A stretch of DNA of 64,000 bases from contig CM055113.1 of the NCBI GenBank assembly GCA_029204225.1, forward strand, positions 25,106,930-25,170,929, written 5' to 3'. Shown here piece after piece: positions 48,416-59,596 of this stretch (the stretch's first letter is position 1; each line of letters starts with the position of its first letter). Under the pieces are notes generated by a model. That model was not told where the DNA came from. It saw nothing but the letters and a program-made list of their open reading frames with translations, and made no database searches. The position numbers were made by a program, and so were the translations under genes. This DNA is from Diphasiastrum complanatum (taxonomy: Eukaryota > Streptophyta > Lycopodiopsida > Lycopodiales > Lycopodiaceae).

Positions 48416-51384
48416 TATTAATGTCTCTTAAAGCCACAAGGCACATAGGACCAAATAAGTACATCTCAAGTATGATGAATACTAATAGGAGCATATAAAT
48501 GTCTCCAAAAACAAATATCTACTAGGTGAAAGTACTAAACTAGCAAAGCTAGATAGATCTCTACTCTACTTGCATGATAAATAGGTATGAGAGATGACAC
48601 AATGAAGTGCAATATAACATAGCTATACACCGTGTCACAAAGGACCCTTGTCGAAAAAAGCAAGGATAGGCGACGATGCATGGGCTTGCTCGCATGATCC
48701 CTAGATCTGCGAAGTCTCCTTGAGGCCATGATGCTTAGTTTGGAAGCAATACACTATTGTCAATCTCGGTGAGGGTCTTGAACAGGGATATCTAACTCAT
48801 CGTTTGATAATGCTTCAACGACAATGTCTGTTCTGGAGCATTTTCTCGTGAAAAAGGGGCTGATCTGGGTTTGGAAGTCCTAGTGTGACCTCTTTGACAT
48901 ATATCACTATGGAGCAAGTACATCTCAGGTAGTGTCAAGGCCACACACCGAGGGTCTACATATAGGAAATGAGTGAATTTAGTGTGACTGGAGAGTCTCA
49001 GAAAAGACTATGATACCTTTGCCTAATCTCATAATAGACAGGGAATTCGAATACGAAATGCTCCTTTGACTCCACCTCCCGCAAAGCTTTGTGCTTCTTT
49101 TTGGCATAGACAATTTTTTAATCTCTAGCAGTAATAAGTACAATGCCAATAAGTAATCATCAATGTTGGTAGCAACAATAGTGTCAGGAGCAGCCATATA
49201 GTGATCAACGACACGAGAATCAGATAGCTGAGGAGCATCTGCAACAGGAGTAATTAGAACATGAGCATCTAAAAGAGTAGATTACCCTTGAACAAATTTA
49301 TGTCTAGCAACACTTATGTAAAGAAATACTTCTTGTCCTTCAATAAACTCGAGATATTCTCGATGTTTATCAGTAACGGTCTTATATTGTTATTAAAAAT
49401 GGTGTAAACGGTCATGTGCTTGCACAAATATGTCGTGAAAATTAGTAAGAAGAAAAATTGCAACAAGAGTATCATCATGTGGTTGAGGAATACTTGGGAG
49501 ACTTGGAGAATAGCCATGAGATTACAAAGATGGAGATACCCCAATACTACTATTGATGGAACTATTGTAATTGTATTCTGCAAAACAGAGATGTTGATCC
49601 CAATCTTTGCCAGAAGGAGAAACAAAGTTGTGTGGGTTATCTTCAAGAATGTGATAAAAAACCTCATATTGTTAACAGCCCATCTACAGATGAGTGGTAA
49701 GTAGCCTCCGTTAAAACTTTAATATCCAAAATACCAACAATAGTGTAGTAACTATAGAAGAAGTATCCTAAACTTTCACCTATTCTAGAAACATTGCTCT
49801 CAATTGTGTCTAGAAAAGATTGTATACAATCAAAATAAATTTTTAGCCCTCAATGTCGACATAATAGAATATAAATTGAATCTGAATATATTGCAATCCT
49901 CACAACCCACTTTGTGGCTTCTATCTTCCAAGTTCCAGTATAACTATAGTTTGGGCACCTTTTCTGGTATACGCTGTTTTGTAGGAATTTGGATTAGATT
50001 ACACTACAGACAACGGACAATGTTCTTTTCAGGATAGAGAAAGGAGAGATCATCGGGTAATATTTAAAGATAAACCCATTTGGACATTTGCCCAATAATC
50101 CTATGACCTTCATCATATCTTCGAGCACATTCAGCTTGGTTCTAATGGCTGTAATTCTCGTGCTCGCTCTGGTTCCAATGGCCGTAAGAAACTAAATTGA
50201 TTAAAGCTTTACAAGAAGTTGCTGTTGATTATAGGTGCCACATGGTTGAGCTCCTTTCTCTTTGAAAACTGTTTTGCAGCCTCTGATTTAGCTAGTTTGC
50301 TGTGTGTAGGTATGTTCCAATGCAAGCTTGTGTTCACAAAATTCCATCGGAAGATGGGGAACGTTCAACTGAGTGGCCTCAAGAATGGCCTCTGCGTCTG
50401 GAGGCTACTCCCAGTTGGTTGAGTAACATGCCTAAAGGCTTATATGGGAAACCAGCAGCTGAAGGATTCCGTTCTGATGCAGATCACTGGAAGCGTGTTG
50501 TTGAGAAGTCTTACATGCAGGGCCTCGGGATTGACTGGGATGCTGTCCGGAATGTTATGGACATGAATGCCCGTTATGGAGGGTTAAGCACTTCCTTTTA
50601 TCATTTCTATTCAATTTTATCTTTATCAGATTTTGCTTCATGTTTTAGACCTTCCACAATTCTTTTGTGGGAGGTATGGTGTAATTGTCTACGGACTATG
50701 GGAACATTAGTAAGAGACTCAGATTTTTATCCTCAGTTTCTACAATTGATTTTAATGAAACCAAGTGCAGTTAGCATCTGTATCGTCAAAAACCATGCAG
50801 CAATTTACCAGGGCTTTGCTATTTGTTAACCCTTGTTATTGTCTGTGTTACGGTTACTCCAGCTTCGCTGCTGCTTTAACAACTCGACCAGTATGGGTAA
50901 TGAATGTGGTGCCCACCAGTGAACCTGACACCTTACCTGTAATATTTGATCGTGGTCTTTTGGGAATTTATCACGATTGGTGCGAGTCTTTTAGCACGTA
51001 TCCCAGAACCTATGATCTTTTGCATGCTGACCACCTTTTCTCACGAATAGGAAAAAGGTAATAGCTCACTTCATCCAAATGATTTCTATTAAAATGTGAT
51101 AGCTCCTTTGATTTCTCGACTTTGTCGTTGAACTGAAAAGAATATTCTGATTTCGAACACTGTCCAGGTGCAATCATCTGAGGATTGTTGTTGAGATGGA
51201 CCGAATCCTGAGGCCACAAGGATGGGTCATTTTCCGTGAGAAGGTTTCCATTATGAATGAAATTGAGCCTATCATCAAATCCCTGCATTGGGATATAAGG
51301 TTTTCTTATTCTCAGGAGAAGGAACAGCTCCTGGCAGTGCAAAAGACAATGTGGAGGCCAGCATCTACTGATACTATTCAGTGA
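37021..51384 (+). CDS. PMT26-like: Putative pectin methyltransferase, QUA2/PMT family (PMT24-27-like)
   Basis: Eight coding exons: 37021-38022, 41347-41496, 46765-47035, 47298-47408, 47522-47696, 50310-50582, 50863-51057 and 51168-51384. They total 2394 nt (797 aa), with every phase matching. By family this is a Golgi type II membrane protein that uses S-adenosylmethionine, probably to methyl-esterify homogalacturonan. Seen here: a membrane anchor at about residues 16-35, a long acidic Glu/Lys/Ser stem to about 265, then YHWKLC, FIPCLDN and [17 protein letters not shown] is in exon 2, the SAM-binding motif VILDVGCG at 397-404, [19 protein letters not shown] and [10 protein letters not shown] in exon 3, LRPGG in exon 4, [11 protein letters not shown] in exon 6, [18 protein letters not shown] in exon 7 and DRILRPQG in exon 8. 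All family signatures are present with no frame lesion, so it looks functional. The introns are repeat-filled. Orthology within PMT24-27 is not resolved. Confidence 0.92.
39015..39235. repeat. Three diverged tandem copies of a 67-73-bp unit
   Basis: Copies start near 39019, 39086 and 39159. Each carries 'gcatgacc.cctattggcc' followed by 'ggaggtgtgtg' and 'attgatgt'. The spacing differs between copies, so the array is old. Confidence 0.8.
39806..39866 (+). repeat. LINE-like 3' tail ending in (CT)n
   Basis: 'tgtgccttgtggcattaaaa' continues to 'gacattgataagg' and then (CT)12-13. The minus strand at 48342-48452 has the same sequence joined to (CT)n, so this junction is a shared family feature and not a chance microsatellite. 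Confidence 0.65.
40270..40545 (-). pseudogene. LINE reverse-transcriptase C-terminal zinc motif fragment
   Basis: The minus-strand translation gives [10 protein letters not shown] and then [19 protein letters not shown]. That is the C-x2-C...H-x4-C pattern seen after the reverse transcriptase of plant LINEs. Flanking residues are frame-shifted. It is short and the call is tentative. Confidence 0.45.
42021..42041 (+). repeat. G-tract (G7-A-G13)
   Basis: A run of twenty guanines broken by one A. It could fold as a quadruplex in the PMT pre-mRNA. It resembles copia polypurine tracts but is not followed by an LTR start. Confidence 0.8.
43297..43629 (+). other. Unrecognised ORF in PMT intron 2
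   Basis: An open frame of 110 residues, Trp- and Ser-rich, with no family I recognise. It sits after a GC-richer patch with an imperfect 28-bp palindrome (43252-43279) and is probably part of a decayed mobile element. Confidence 0.3.
44690..46037 (-). mobile_element. LINE-like element, ORF1 region
   Basis: In minus orientation, a Ser/Pro-rich start (from about 45981) leads to a coiled-coil-like stretch. After a frame change, [14 protein letters not shown] follows, and then [22 protein letters not shown]...IYLDEDLT...[25 protein letters not shown] (44893-45174). This resembles the RNA-binding C-terminal part of LINE ORF1 proteins. Its left end has three GAAAT-type repeats, as in a LINE 3' tail. 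No reverse transcriptase is attached, so the copy has probably lost ORF2. Confidence 0.55.
46039..46089. repeat. (GA)n microsatellite
   Basis: About 25 GA units at the presumed 5' edge of the LINE-like relic. 'gagctattatcttttttta' follows and is repeated once in tandem. Confidence 0.95.
48109..48200 (-). repeat. Second LINE-like 3' tail with (CT)n
   Basis: The minus strand reads 'ttttggtcttgtgcaccc', then 'gttaataaagagctcgc', then (CT)n with a few G interruptions. It has the same layout as the tail at 48342-48500, with AATAAA just before the dinucleotide tract. Confidence 0.6.
48342..48500 (-). repeat. LINE-like 3' end with AATAAA and (CT)35
   Basis: The minus strand reads 'gatgtacttatttggtccta', 'tgtgccttgtggctttaaga', 'gacattaataaagc' and then about 35 CT units. 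It lies downstream, in that orientation, of the LINE pol fragment at 48860-49110. Confidence 0.65.
48860..49110 (-). pseudogene. LINE pol C-terminal fragment
   Basis: The minus strand gives [31 protein letters not shown], then a stop, and after a frame change [16 protein letters not shown]. The pattern E-x2-E-H-F-x-F-x-x-P-x-Y-x-x-I-R is typical of the region after the reverse transcriptase in plant LINEs. The second zinc Cys is replaced by Phe. Confidence 0.5.
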
Positions 51385-51868
51385 ATTCGCACGATTCTGT
51401 TTTTTACGCTCCTGTCCCAGAATTACTGGCCTTGAAGTCTGTGAAACTGTTGCAGGCACTTTGAGGATCATGAATATTGGAGCAGTTGTGTAAAATTAGA
51501 GCAATGTTTTTGACAGTTTTGGGTTCATTATTTGGCAAGTTGTCCTTGAAAGAATCTATTGGATGTCTTTGGAGATGGTTAGAATCACTTGTGCATGTAA
51601 ATCAGGAAAAGCTGAAAAATTGCCAGTGGTGTCATGTGAGCTCTGGACAAACTGTTGATTTGTTGTGGTTCACAACTCTTAAATTTGAGCACTTGTCATT
51701 CTAGACCTCTTTCGTGTACATGAACATTCTTTGAGTGAGAAGTTGAAAGACGTTTCAAAAAAACTTTTCACACTATAAAAGTTCACATTTTGGAGAGGTG
51801 ATCCTAAAAATATTTGACACCATTGTGGGACCTGATAAGTGGAAATTAATCTGATAGACATGAATAAA
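51385..51868 (+). other. PMT 3' UTR candidate with AATAAA
   Basis: The stop TGA ends at 51384. A canonical AATAAA lies at 51863-51868, giving a 3' UTR of about 0.5 kb if used. No earlier canonical signal is seen. Confidence 0.45.
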
Positions 51869-51869
51869 A

Positions 51870-53700
51870 TAGTAAGGCATGTCCACGAATTATCAGAAGT
51901 TGAATATTTATCAACTTGGTTCAAGCTAATCAAATACCAATTTTTTAGAAGTAAACAATGTGATTGAACTTTCCTCAATGGGATTTTGCATATTTTCACT
52001 TGCTTGAATTCAAGTTTTATCCCATTTCATAGAATTTACTTGTTTTTAATCACATTTGTGTGTGAAAGGGTGTTAGTTCTCTCTTCAGTTTGCTCTATAA
52101 AAGGTGAATAGATCTTGTTTTATCATTGGTCAACCGTCATCTATTCAGTGTATCACATAGCTGCTTACATGAAAAAGTGGAAAGTATTGCTTTACTTTTG
52201 GTCTTTCACAAATGCACTTGCGTACCATCTAGGTGTTTTTGTTTCATAGGATCAACCATTCAAGTGGAATTAGAAAAGCCTGTTTATCTGCTATTATGAA
52301 CCTTGAAGCCTATTATCTGATAGGATTAGTGATGCACAAGTCATTGCAAATTGAAGTTTGATCATAAAAATCCTTTTTGTTTCCTAGCATGAACTTCGAA
52401 GCTATATGGATAAGAGAAGGATCAAATTGTACATGGTTTTATTCATGACTAGTAACCTTTGTAATCAGGTGTATTATCTGCTGAATGCTCAAATACAAGA
52501 TGTGAAGATGCTGTTTCTTAGCACTTACATTTTTGTGTTGTTTATTTATTTTTAGCAGATAATAGTCGCGACAGTTCAGGTCTGGTGATAATATATTGCA
52601 CTCTTGCATGTTCTGTTGGTTTTAGTCGTAAGATAGTCTCTCAGACCTTTTTTTTTTGTTTGAGTGAGATCCCTGATATTGTTTCCTTGAACTTTTAATT
52701 CTGTTTTTTTAAAGTTTTTTAAAGGCGGTTCAGAGAATTGCTGTATTTCTGCTTTGAATGTCTGAAATCATGATCCACCCTTTTGAACTTTGCTCTGTTG
52801 GGGAAAAATAACTTTGTTGATTTCTCTGTGGTATATCTTTTTTGTGTTGGTTCTATAGACAAATATTTGTCGTAGTTTGTTATGCATTGTGTACAACCTC
52901 ATGTGATGAATTTTATCAACAATATGTGATTGGCTCTTATACCTTAAGACGGAGTAAGGGTGAAATGGCTTTGGTTTGTTATTTGACTCTCATGGGCCAA
53001 CAAAGCCTTACTATGAGGGTCTAGTTCTTAATATTCAACCCGGAGTTTCACTTCTATGACCCTTGGGTGGGATAAGAGAGTTTGTGTTTGGCCAGTGAGA
53101 GTTAGCAACATTGACATTATGGAGAGGCATCCTCTTGATGGCATGACATTTTTAATGACCCTCTAGGTGCAATGTGTTATAGACTACGCATGTCAAACCA
53201 CTCCATCTTGTTCTCCATTGGGTACTCACATATATGTGAGGTGAATGATATCATTAAGGACTCATAAAGCTAATCCATTTAAGCCTTAATGATCAGTTAA
53301 AAAAATCCCTGAGAACGACTATAATTGGCAAAATCGATTCATTTTTGGTTAAATGTGAGGTCCAAAATTTCCAAAGAATTGTCTTACTAATAATGCCTCA
53401 TTGGTATGAAAACTCCATATGACCCACAGCTCCACCTTTGAATAAAGCTAAATCATGAAATTCGTCTTGCAAATCATCTTAAATGAGTAAATCAAACGTT
53501 TAGTATTCTTAGTCTTGGGGTGGGACCTTTCACTTATTTGTTTGCATTCATGCTTGTTTGCAACGAATTTTATTTGCGTGAACCTAGATACAACATAATC
53601 TTGTATTGTCCTCTTGCCAGAAGTTAGCCTAAAATCAACACCTTAAAATAGGCAATCAACTCTAGCATTGACCTCGAGATCTTGAGATCTCTCAACCATG
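51870..53700. other. Intergenic AT-rich DNA
   Basis: Poly-T runs and short open frames only. No motif, LTR end or RNA gene is recognised. Confidence 0.5.
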
Positions 53701-53709
53701 TATAACATA

Positions 53710-54960
53710 CTAAAAATAGTCCCACATTCTCTTTACAAAGTTAATGTAGATTTTGAATGTAAATCTAGATGTGGATCTACAAGTATCTCCATCTCTTGCC
53801 CAACTTGGGTCTGAATAATCATTTAGTATGTTGAGTTTGTTGATGTCAACTTCTCCATAATAGATGCATCGATCCATAGTAGCTCGAATATATCTCATAA
53901 CTCTGATAAGAGCTTTCCAATGTGTGATAACCGGATTAGCCATGTACTAGCTTAAGGAACTAATTGCAAAAGCCATGTCTGGTCTGGAGATCATCACATA
54001 CATGAGAGAACCTATTATCGAATGATATGGGTACTCTCGCATCTGATAGGAATATCGAATGACATGGGTACTCTCGCATATGATAGGAATATCGAATGAT
54101 ATCGGTACTCTCGCATATGATAGGAATATCGAATGATATCGGTACTCTCGCATATGATAGGAATTGTGGTATCGAAAACACGAGTGTTCGATAGTTCGAC
54201 TATCGACAATACATTCGAATTCTCTGAGGTTCAATAATGAAGGTTTGGAGCTTGTCCAAACTTTGTAAGACATCTGGTCTAAGAGCCTTTTAGTCGAACA
54301 TCTGTTTGGAATATTAGCTATAGTACAAACAGTTTTAGCCTAGAAATACCTAGGCAGTGTCGCACAACCATATACTTAGCCGCTTCGACTAACGTGCAAT
54401 TCTTTCTCTCAGCGAGTCCATTAGATTGGGGTGAATAAGGAGTGATAAATTGTTACTCAATGCCTTTACCAAGGCAATATTCCTTGAATTCAGTTGAGTG
54501 TATTCTTCATCGTTGTTTGATTTCAGTACTTTGATTCTTTACTACTTATGAGTTTTGCATGGTCCTTGAATTGTTTGAAGAGGTTGGCAACCTCTGATTT
54601 TATGCTTTATGAAATAAGTAGCTGTTTTTCTCAAAAATTCATCGACGAATGTAATAAAGTACTTTGCACCAACCAAATATAAGGCCTGGATTGGGCCACA
54701 TATGTTTGAATAGAACATCTTTTGCTATATGCTTATGAATTGATCTAAAAGGAATCAGATTCTACTTTTTGATAATCGAAATCAAGTACAAGAGATTGTC
54801 GAGACATGTTCAAAACAGATGCATGATTGAAGTGGCCTAGCCTATAGTGCCAAAGTAATGCTTTATTAACTAGAACATCAGTTTTCAAGGCTCGACTTGT
54901 GTCAGGATAATAATGAGGCAATCTATATAAGTATCCATGCCTCTTGCTGAGTGTAAGGTG
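53710..54960 (-). pseudogene. Minus-strand copia relic (integrase to RNase H) interrupted by tandem repeats
   Basis: Reading leftwards: a degraded GIEQQFIT.YSPQSNGLAERK integrase segment near 54370-54480, then VWTSSKPSLLNLREFEC (54220-54273). Next comes a 37-bp tandem array, then YPYHSIIGSLMYVMISRPDMAFAISSLS from the reverse transcriptase end, and HWKALIRVMRYIRATMD...DYSDPSWARD from RNase H (53710-53943). A long internal deletion removed most of the reverse transcriptase. No LTR is recognised. Confidence 0.7.
54018..54167. repeat. 37-bp tandem repeat, about four copies
   Basis: The unit 'gatatcggtactctcgcata' plus 'tgataggaatatcgaat' starts at 54024, 54061, 54098 and 54135. Copies differ at one to three positions. 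It sits at the deletion junction of the copia relic. Confidence 0.92.
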
Positions 54961-55744
54961 TGAAGATTTGATAAAATCTAGTTTGATCGTTTTGCAATTT
55001 CATGGACATAGTGAAATCTCACACGTGTGGAGCATGGTCCCACGTGTGGAGAGTAATCATAGTCACTTTGGTTCATTTATGATAGGTTTGATTAGTCAAT
55101 AGGCCTTAATCTTGAGGTTTGGGGGTACTCTATAAAAACCACTCCTTATACACTTGTAATTATGTGATTAGGCCAATTTTAGACTTGGATTAGATCATGA
55201 TTGCTTACACTTGGCATGATTCTAGAGTATTAGTGACATAGCATCTTTTGATCTCATTTGCTAATTTGGACAATCATGAAGTGAGGTACACCAAAATGGT
55301 CCAATCATAGTAAGAGGTGATGTCTTAGAGGTCCAATCATGTTTCACTATTGTCTACTCTCTTGGATCTCGAGCTACTATTAGAGAGTGAGAGAGAGCTC
55401 ATTCTACATGGAGTTTTTTTGGAGAGATCTTGATTCTACACATATATTTTTTCATACACACTCTCTCTACCCGAGAGCAAGCCACTTTTATACTTAGTTT
55501 TTTTACATCACAAGTTTCCTCTCAATGTGTTTGATGAATGGTGAATGAATGCATGTTTAAGTGCTCTTGCCTTAGATTTTTCAAGCTAGTATGCTTGTAT
55601 CTTGGGCTGTCCCCACACGTGTGAAAAGTACACATAAGGATCTTATTTGTCCTACCAAAATTTTTGCATTGATAAGATTCGAACGCTACCCCATAACCTA
55701 AATCAGTGATTCCCATTTTATTTTACTTAATAGTAGGAAAGGAT
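54961..55744. other. LTR-like region with CACGTG palindromes
   Basis: 'cacacgtgtggagcatggtc' and 'ccacgtgtggagag' at about 55020-55056 echo the solo LTR at 29795-29830. Another palindrome is near 55616. A TATA-like 'ctctataaaaacc' is at 55130. This may be the LTR of the neighbouring gypsy or copia relic; its borders are not resolved. Confidence 0.4.
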
Positions 55745-56044
55745 CATCCAAGAATTTTCTTGATTTAAACCTCATAATAAGTGCAACTTTAAATTCTTTC
55801 CAATTAGATCGTTATGTCAAGTCTTGATTATAAAACCAATCTTGAGCAACACCAGTCAAGGTCATAAGAAATAGCTTAAGTTTATCTTCTGGATTAACTT
55901 CACCATAGACTTTGCAAGATTCAGTAAAGATTTTAAGAAATCTGACTAAATCTGATAATCCATTATACCTAGGCAACGAGGAGGTCTTCCGATAATAGGA
56001 TGGGGTTGAGGTCCATCAAGATCAGGGTCTCCAAAGTCAACCAT
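55745..56044 (-). pseudogene. Ty3/gypsy gag fragment
   Basis: It starts at an ATG complement (56042-56044) reading MVDFGDPDLDGPQ. After a one-base frameshift comes LVRFLKIFTESCKVYGEVN, then PEDKLKLFLMTLTGVAQDWF, then one stop, NWKEFKVALIMRF and KSRKFLDDPF. This is the retrotransposon gag capsid pattern with the A-x-x-W-F box. Confidence 0.75.
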
Positions 56045-56649
56045 TTTTTAAAAATTTCTTTCGAAAAAATGGAAAGTATATAAGGTAATTCTTGCAGTTG
56101 TGATGAGATTGGATCTAGATTTTTCAGAGATTGGATTTAGATTTTTTAATTAAATCATATTTTTTGGTCTAATCCACAACAACTTGATCACTTGATGATA
56201 ATCGGATTCTAAATTTGGAAATGAGATCTTGATCAAGTGATCGATACTCTAAAAATAGAAATTTCTCAAAATTGGCATCAAATCAACTTAGAATCTTTCA
56301 CAAATTTGATAATAGCTAGATCAGATAGGTCAGATAGATCAAAACCAAAAATGGTACTAGCGAAGATTCTTCAGGAGAAGGTTAACTTGGCGAAGATTCT
56401 TTCAATACTATTTTGAATGAAAAAACCACTTAAGTAGCTATTTTTGACAAATATGAAAACTAACCTTTGTTTGCCTGACAGTAGGTAGATCTGACAGAAA
56501 TAAAACTAGGGTAGGACTAGCGAAGGTTCTTTTGACGAACATTAATTTTTTTGTAGCTTGACGGGAGCTAAAATAAACTTTTTGAACAATTTTGATGGAA
56601 CTAAACTTCGCTTAACTCGAAAATGATGGATCACTAAATTTGGAACCCT
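56045..56649. other. Leader or LTR-like DNA
   Basis: A GATC-rich, AT-rich stretch with repeated 'gcgaagattctt' words. It may belong to the gag relic on its left. Nothing further is recognised. Confidence 0.3.
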
Positions 56650-56895
56650 CAGAGAAGTTGATGAGGGTTTAGATAAAGGTTGAAGAGTGATATTATTATT
56701 TTTGCAAAAAATTGTAGTTTTTTTTTGACAAAAATAGCTCGATATAACAAATAACCTTGACGTTCACCCAACTTACTAATTACCAAAAATAGCAACATGG
56801 ACTGACTGTGACTATGACAAAGGTTCAGGTGAAGGTTCATCTCAGAGAACCTATATTCTTGCAGAAAGGTGTGAAACTTTCTACAAAAGGTCAAT
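56650..56895 (+). repeat. Dispersed repeat copy B (empty site)
   Basis: The uninterrupted counterpart of copy A (29600-29713 plus 30573-30745). It passes through 'gacaaaaatagctcgatata' without the solo LTR. Confidence 0.85.
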
Positions 56896-57729
56896 CAAAT
56901 AGTCTGTGCAATATATCGACATTGAAGCAAAAGCAAGATCGACTTCATCGACATCGACTTCATCGACTCGACTTAAGTCCATAGACATCCCGGACTCCAT
57001 CGACATCTTCTCTAGGGCACCCCAGTCAATTCAACTTGTTTGACGCCTTCGACGATTGTCAACTATCACTAGTCAAAATGGAGCTCTTCCTCTGCTCTGT
57101 CCGACACAAACTATGTCACAGTTCAATTCAATACTTTGTAGTGACTACACCACTTCACGACCATCACTCACGCAGTTGTTATAACTGATATATGTATATA
57201 CATAACTGTAGCACATAAGTGTATGGTGAGAGACATCAGAGTCAATTAGAGTGGAAGCATGAATCAGAGTTCCTTCGTGAACGCCTTTGTATCAGATTAT
57301 CTGATTCCATAGAATCAGAGATTTTAGAGAGAGTGAAAGTAATTCAAGAAGTAGAGATAGTATTCAATCTATAACTAGCATAGTAAGATCACAACACATA
57401 GGGCGCTACTATTGTGAACCATTCTCGGGCATAGGATCATGATCTGCTGATCGTTGTATTCTGAATAGCTTAACACAAATTATCTATTTTCTTTATGTGT
57501 GTTTTGCACTGACGAATGCTTTCTGATAATGCCTTTCTCTTATATTGATACTCGTTCTACGATTCATTCATAGACACCTAACTGTTTCGCTCCCTTCATG
57601 GTTGTTGTTGACACCTACTAAGATATTCCTCTGGTCGATCTAAGTAATAGCCTGAATTAACAATTGGTAAAGATCCTGTAAAAATTTAATGTTGAGTTTT
57701 CTCTTGACTAGATTTCTGTTCAGCAAGAG
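56896..57729 (+). repeat. LTR-like sequence ending at a copia primer site
   Basis: It ends near 57725 (GTTCAGCA) just before the primer site. Its start cannot be fixed because no second LTR copy is present. Repeated 'atcgac' words lie at 56935-57010. Confidence 0.4.
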
Positions 57730-57741
57730 TGGTATCAGAGC
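57730..57741 (+). promoter_or_regulatory. Copia primer-binding site
   Basis: TGGTATCAGAGC matches the initiator tRNA-Met primer site. The element's internal region is not recognisable after about 57790, so this is a truncated 5' end. Confidence 0.85.
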
Positions 57742-57789
57742 TGATAAATAAATCCCAATACTAATACTTATTTCGCTTCACTACAAAAA

Positions 57790-59596
57790 CCCAACATGTG
57801 GTGGTGCCAGTTGAAAGCCATTGCAAGAAATGATCAAACAAGTAAAGATTTGATATACAAGACGTTCTCAAATGTAGAACCAAATCATGCTCTTCTACCT
57901 TGGCCATTTTTCTGCCATATTTTTTAGATATCTCTTTCTCGATTGTAGGTTCCTCGTCTTTTTTTTTTTTTTTTTCCAGATCCGATAGTGAACCAAACAA
58001 CTCAAAGATCTTTGCTTGGCAGTCCTTCTTGTAAACTTGCTGCATATATAGATGAACAGAATGATAAATTAACAAACAACAACAAAAAATTAAATATAGT
58101 AAACGAGAAAAAAAGATAGGAGTTATACCACATAAATCATTCTCTCAAAATAACCCAAGTCAAAGGGTACCAAGGCTATTTTCCTGTTTGGTGTTGTTGG
58201 AAATATTTATACATAAATATTTGAGCCCGTCAAAAATTAAAAAACACTTTACGAGAAATTAAAATAGGTGTGAGAGTCATGACATCTTTTCATGCGTAAC
58301 CCCATAACCCAATGAGCACATTTGTAAAGTGTAGAATATTGTATCATAGAATAAAATAGACTTGGGCCTTGTAAACAAAATAATAGAAAAAGCCCAAAGT
58401 ATAAGTTACAAAGTTTTAAGTTAGATCAAAGTCAAAATGGTAGTAGGTGAGCTGTGCTACTTTGTGAACCTTAGGATCAAGTGTGTTTTCTATATAGGTC
58501 TTGGATTTCAATCCTTGTCTCAATGAAGTAGCCAATAGTAGCAAAGGGGCAAGGGCCTCCCCAAGAATAAAAACACCTCTTGTACCCATTTTTCCATGCT
58601 AAATAGAGAGGATGAGACTCTACCATTTTGCTCACTCAAGCATCCTCATGTGCTTTGTTTTTATTTCTAATGCTCTTTTGAATGTTTGCTTCTTCTTAAT
58701 GCTTTTCATTGTTCATAGTTTATGATTTGCTTTTGCTTTTTCTATTAGAGTAAAAGTAGTAACATGTACCCTCTCTTTCTCTTTACTTATGGAAGTGTGG
58801 TGTGGTTAGTGTTAGATTGGTGGGTAGTGGTAGAGTAGGAAATCAACTAAGTCACAACTATATTTTAGTTAAAGCTCTATCCTAGTGGAACTAACCCCTT
58901 TTGATAGGTGGAGGGTCAGGGTCAAACGAGAAAGGGTCCGAGATTACATCGAACTGATCAAGCATCTTCGATCCGAGTGCAATACAGCCCCGACCTCTTG
59001 ATTCTTACAATCTACATCGTTGATCCAATTGGGGCCAGATCCTACGGTTGTAGACCTCCATGCATGCCAAACACTCTTGGGGTTGTTGCCCCTTTTACCC
59101 ACTATGGATCCAGCGCGGTTGGTGGTCACACGCATGGGCTCGCGCCTCTTCCAACTCCTCTTTTACTCTCTTCATTAAGGTTTTTCAACTATGGCTTTGC
59201 TGCCTTCTAGATCCTCACCAACCTCTACCTCTGGGCCACGACCATCCACGCTAGCTCCAAGCCAATTTGCATTGCCAGTGTGCACTCCATAGTGCTTTCA
59301 CAGATATGAAAAACATTGTATATTGAGAAAAATCCATGACTTTGTTAGTAAAAAACCCTAGATGTGAAGGAAATTAAGAGACTTATTGGGCTATGCTCAT
59401 CATGCTTTCTCTGAGCTTTCACTTGTAGCTACCACCATCACTGAGGTCGCCCTACCTCTGGCTTTTCAAAAAAAATTATGGCTCAGAAATTGGTGTGGTA
59501 TTGACTCCAAACAGATTGATTTTCTGATAAATCCATCAGCACCGCACGAAACTAGAAATTTTCGAAACTTCCTGCAAAGACCACTAGGAAAAATCT
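57790..59596. other. Unassigned DNA with a GC-richer patch
   Basis: Mostly AT-rich. A GC-richer patch at about 58900-59290 has short open frames on both strands but no recognised family, and it may be a fragment of a gene or repeat. Confidence 0.4.

Larger units (their letters stand above)
47697..50309 (+). other. PMT intron 5 with LINE fragments
   Basis: 2613 bp, phase 2, ATG|GTAGAG to GTGTAG|G. It carries two minus-strand LINE-like 3' tails with (CT)n and a LINE pol fragment. From about 49200 to 50300 nothing is recognised. Confidence 0.8.

Noticed and set aside
54018-54167. CRISPR-like direct repeats of 37 bp
   Set aside because: The copies are head to tail with no spacers, and the sequence is plant nuclear DNA.
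58908-59210. Protein gene in a GC-richer patch
   Set aside because: Open frames occur on both strands, with no start context, splice support or recognisable domain.
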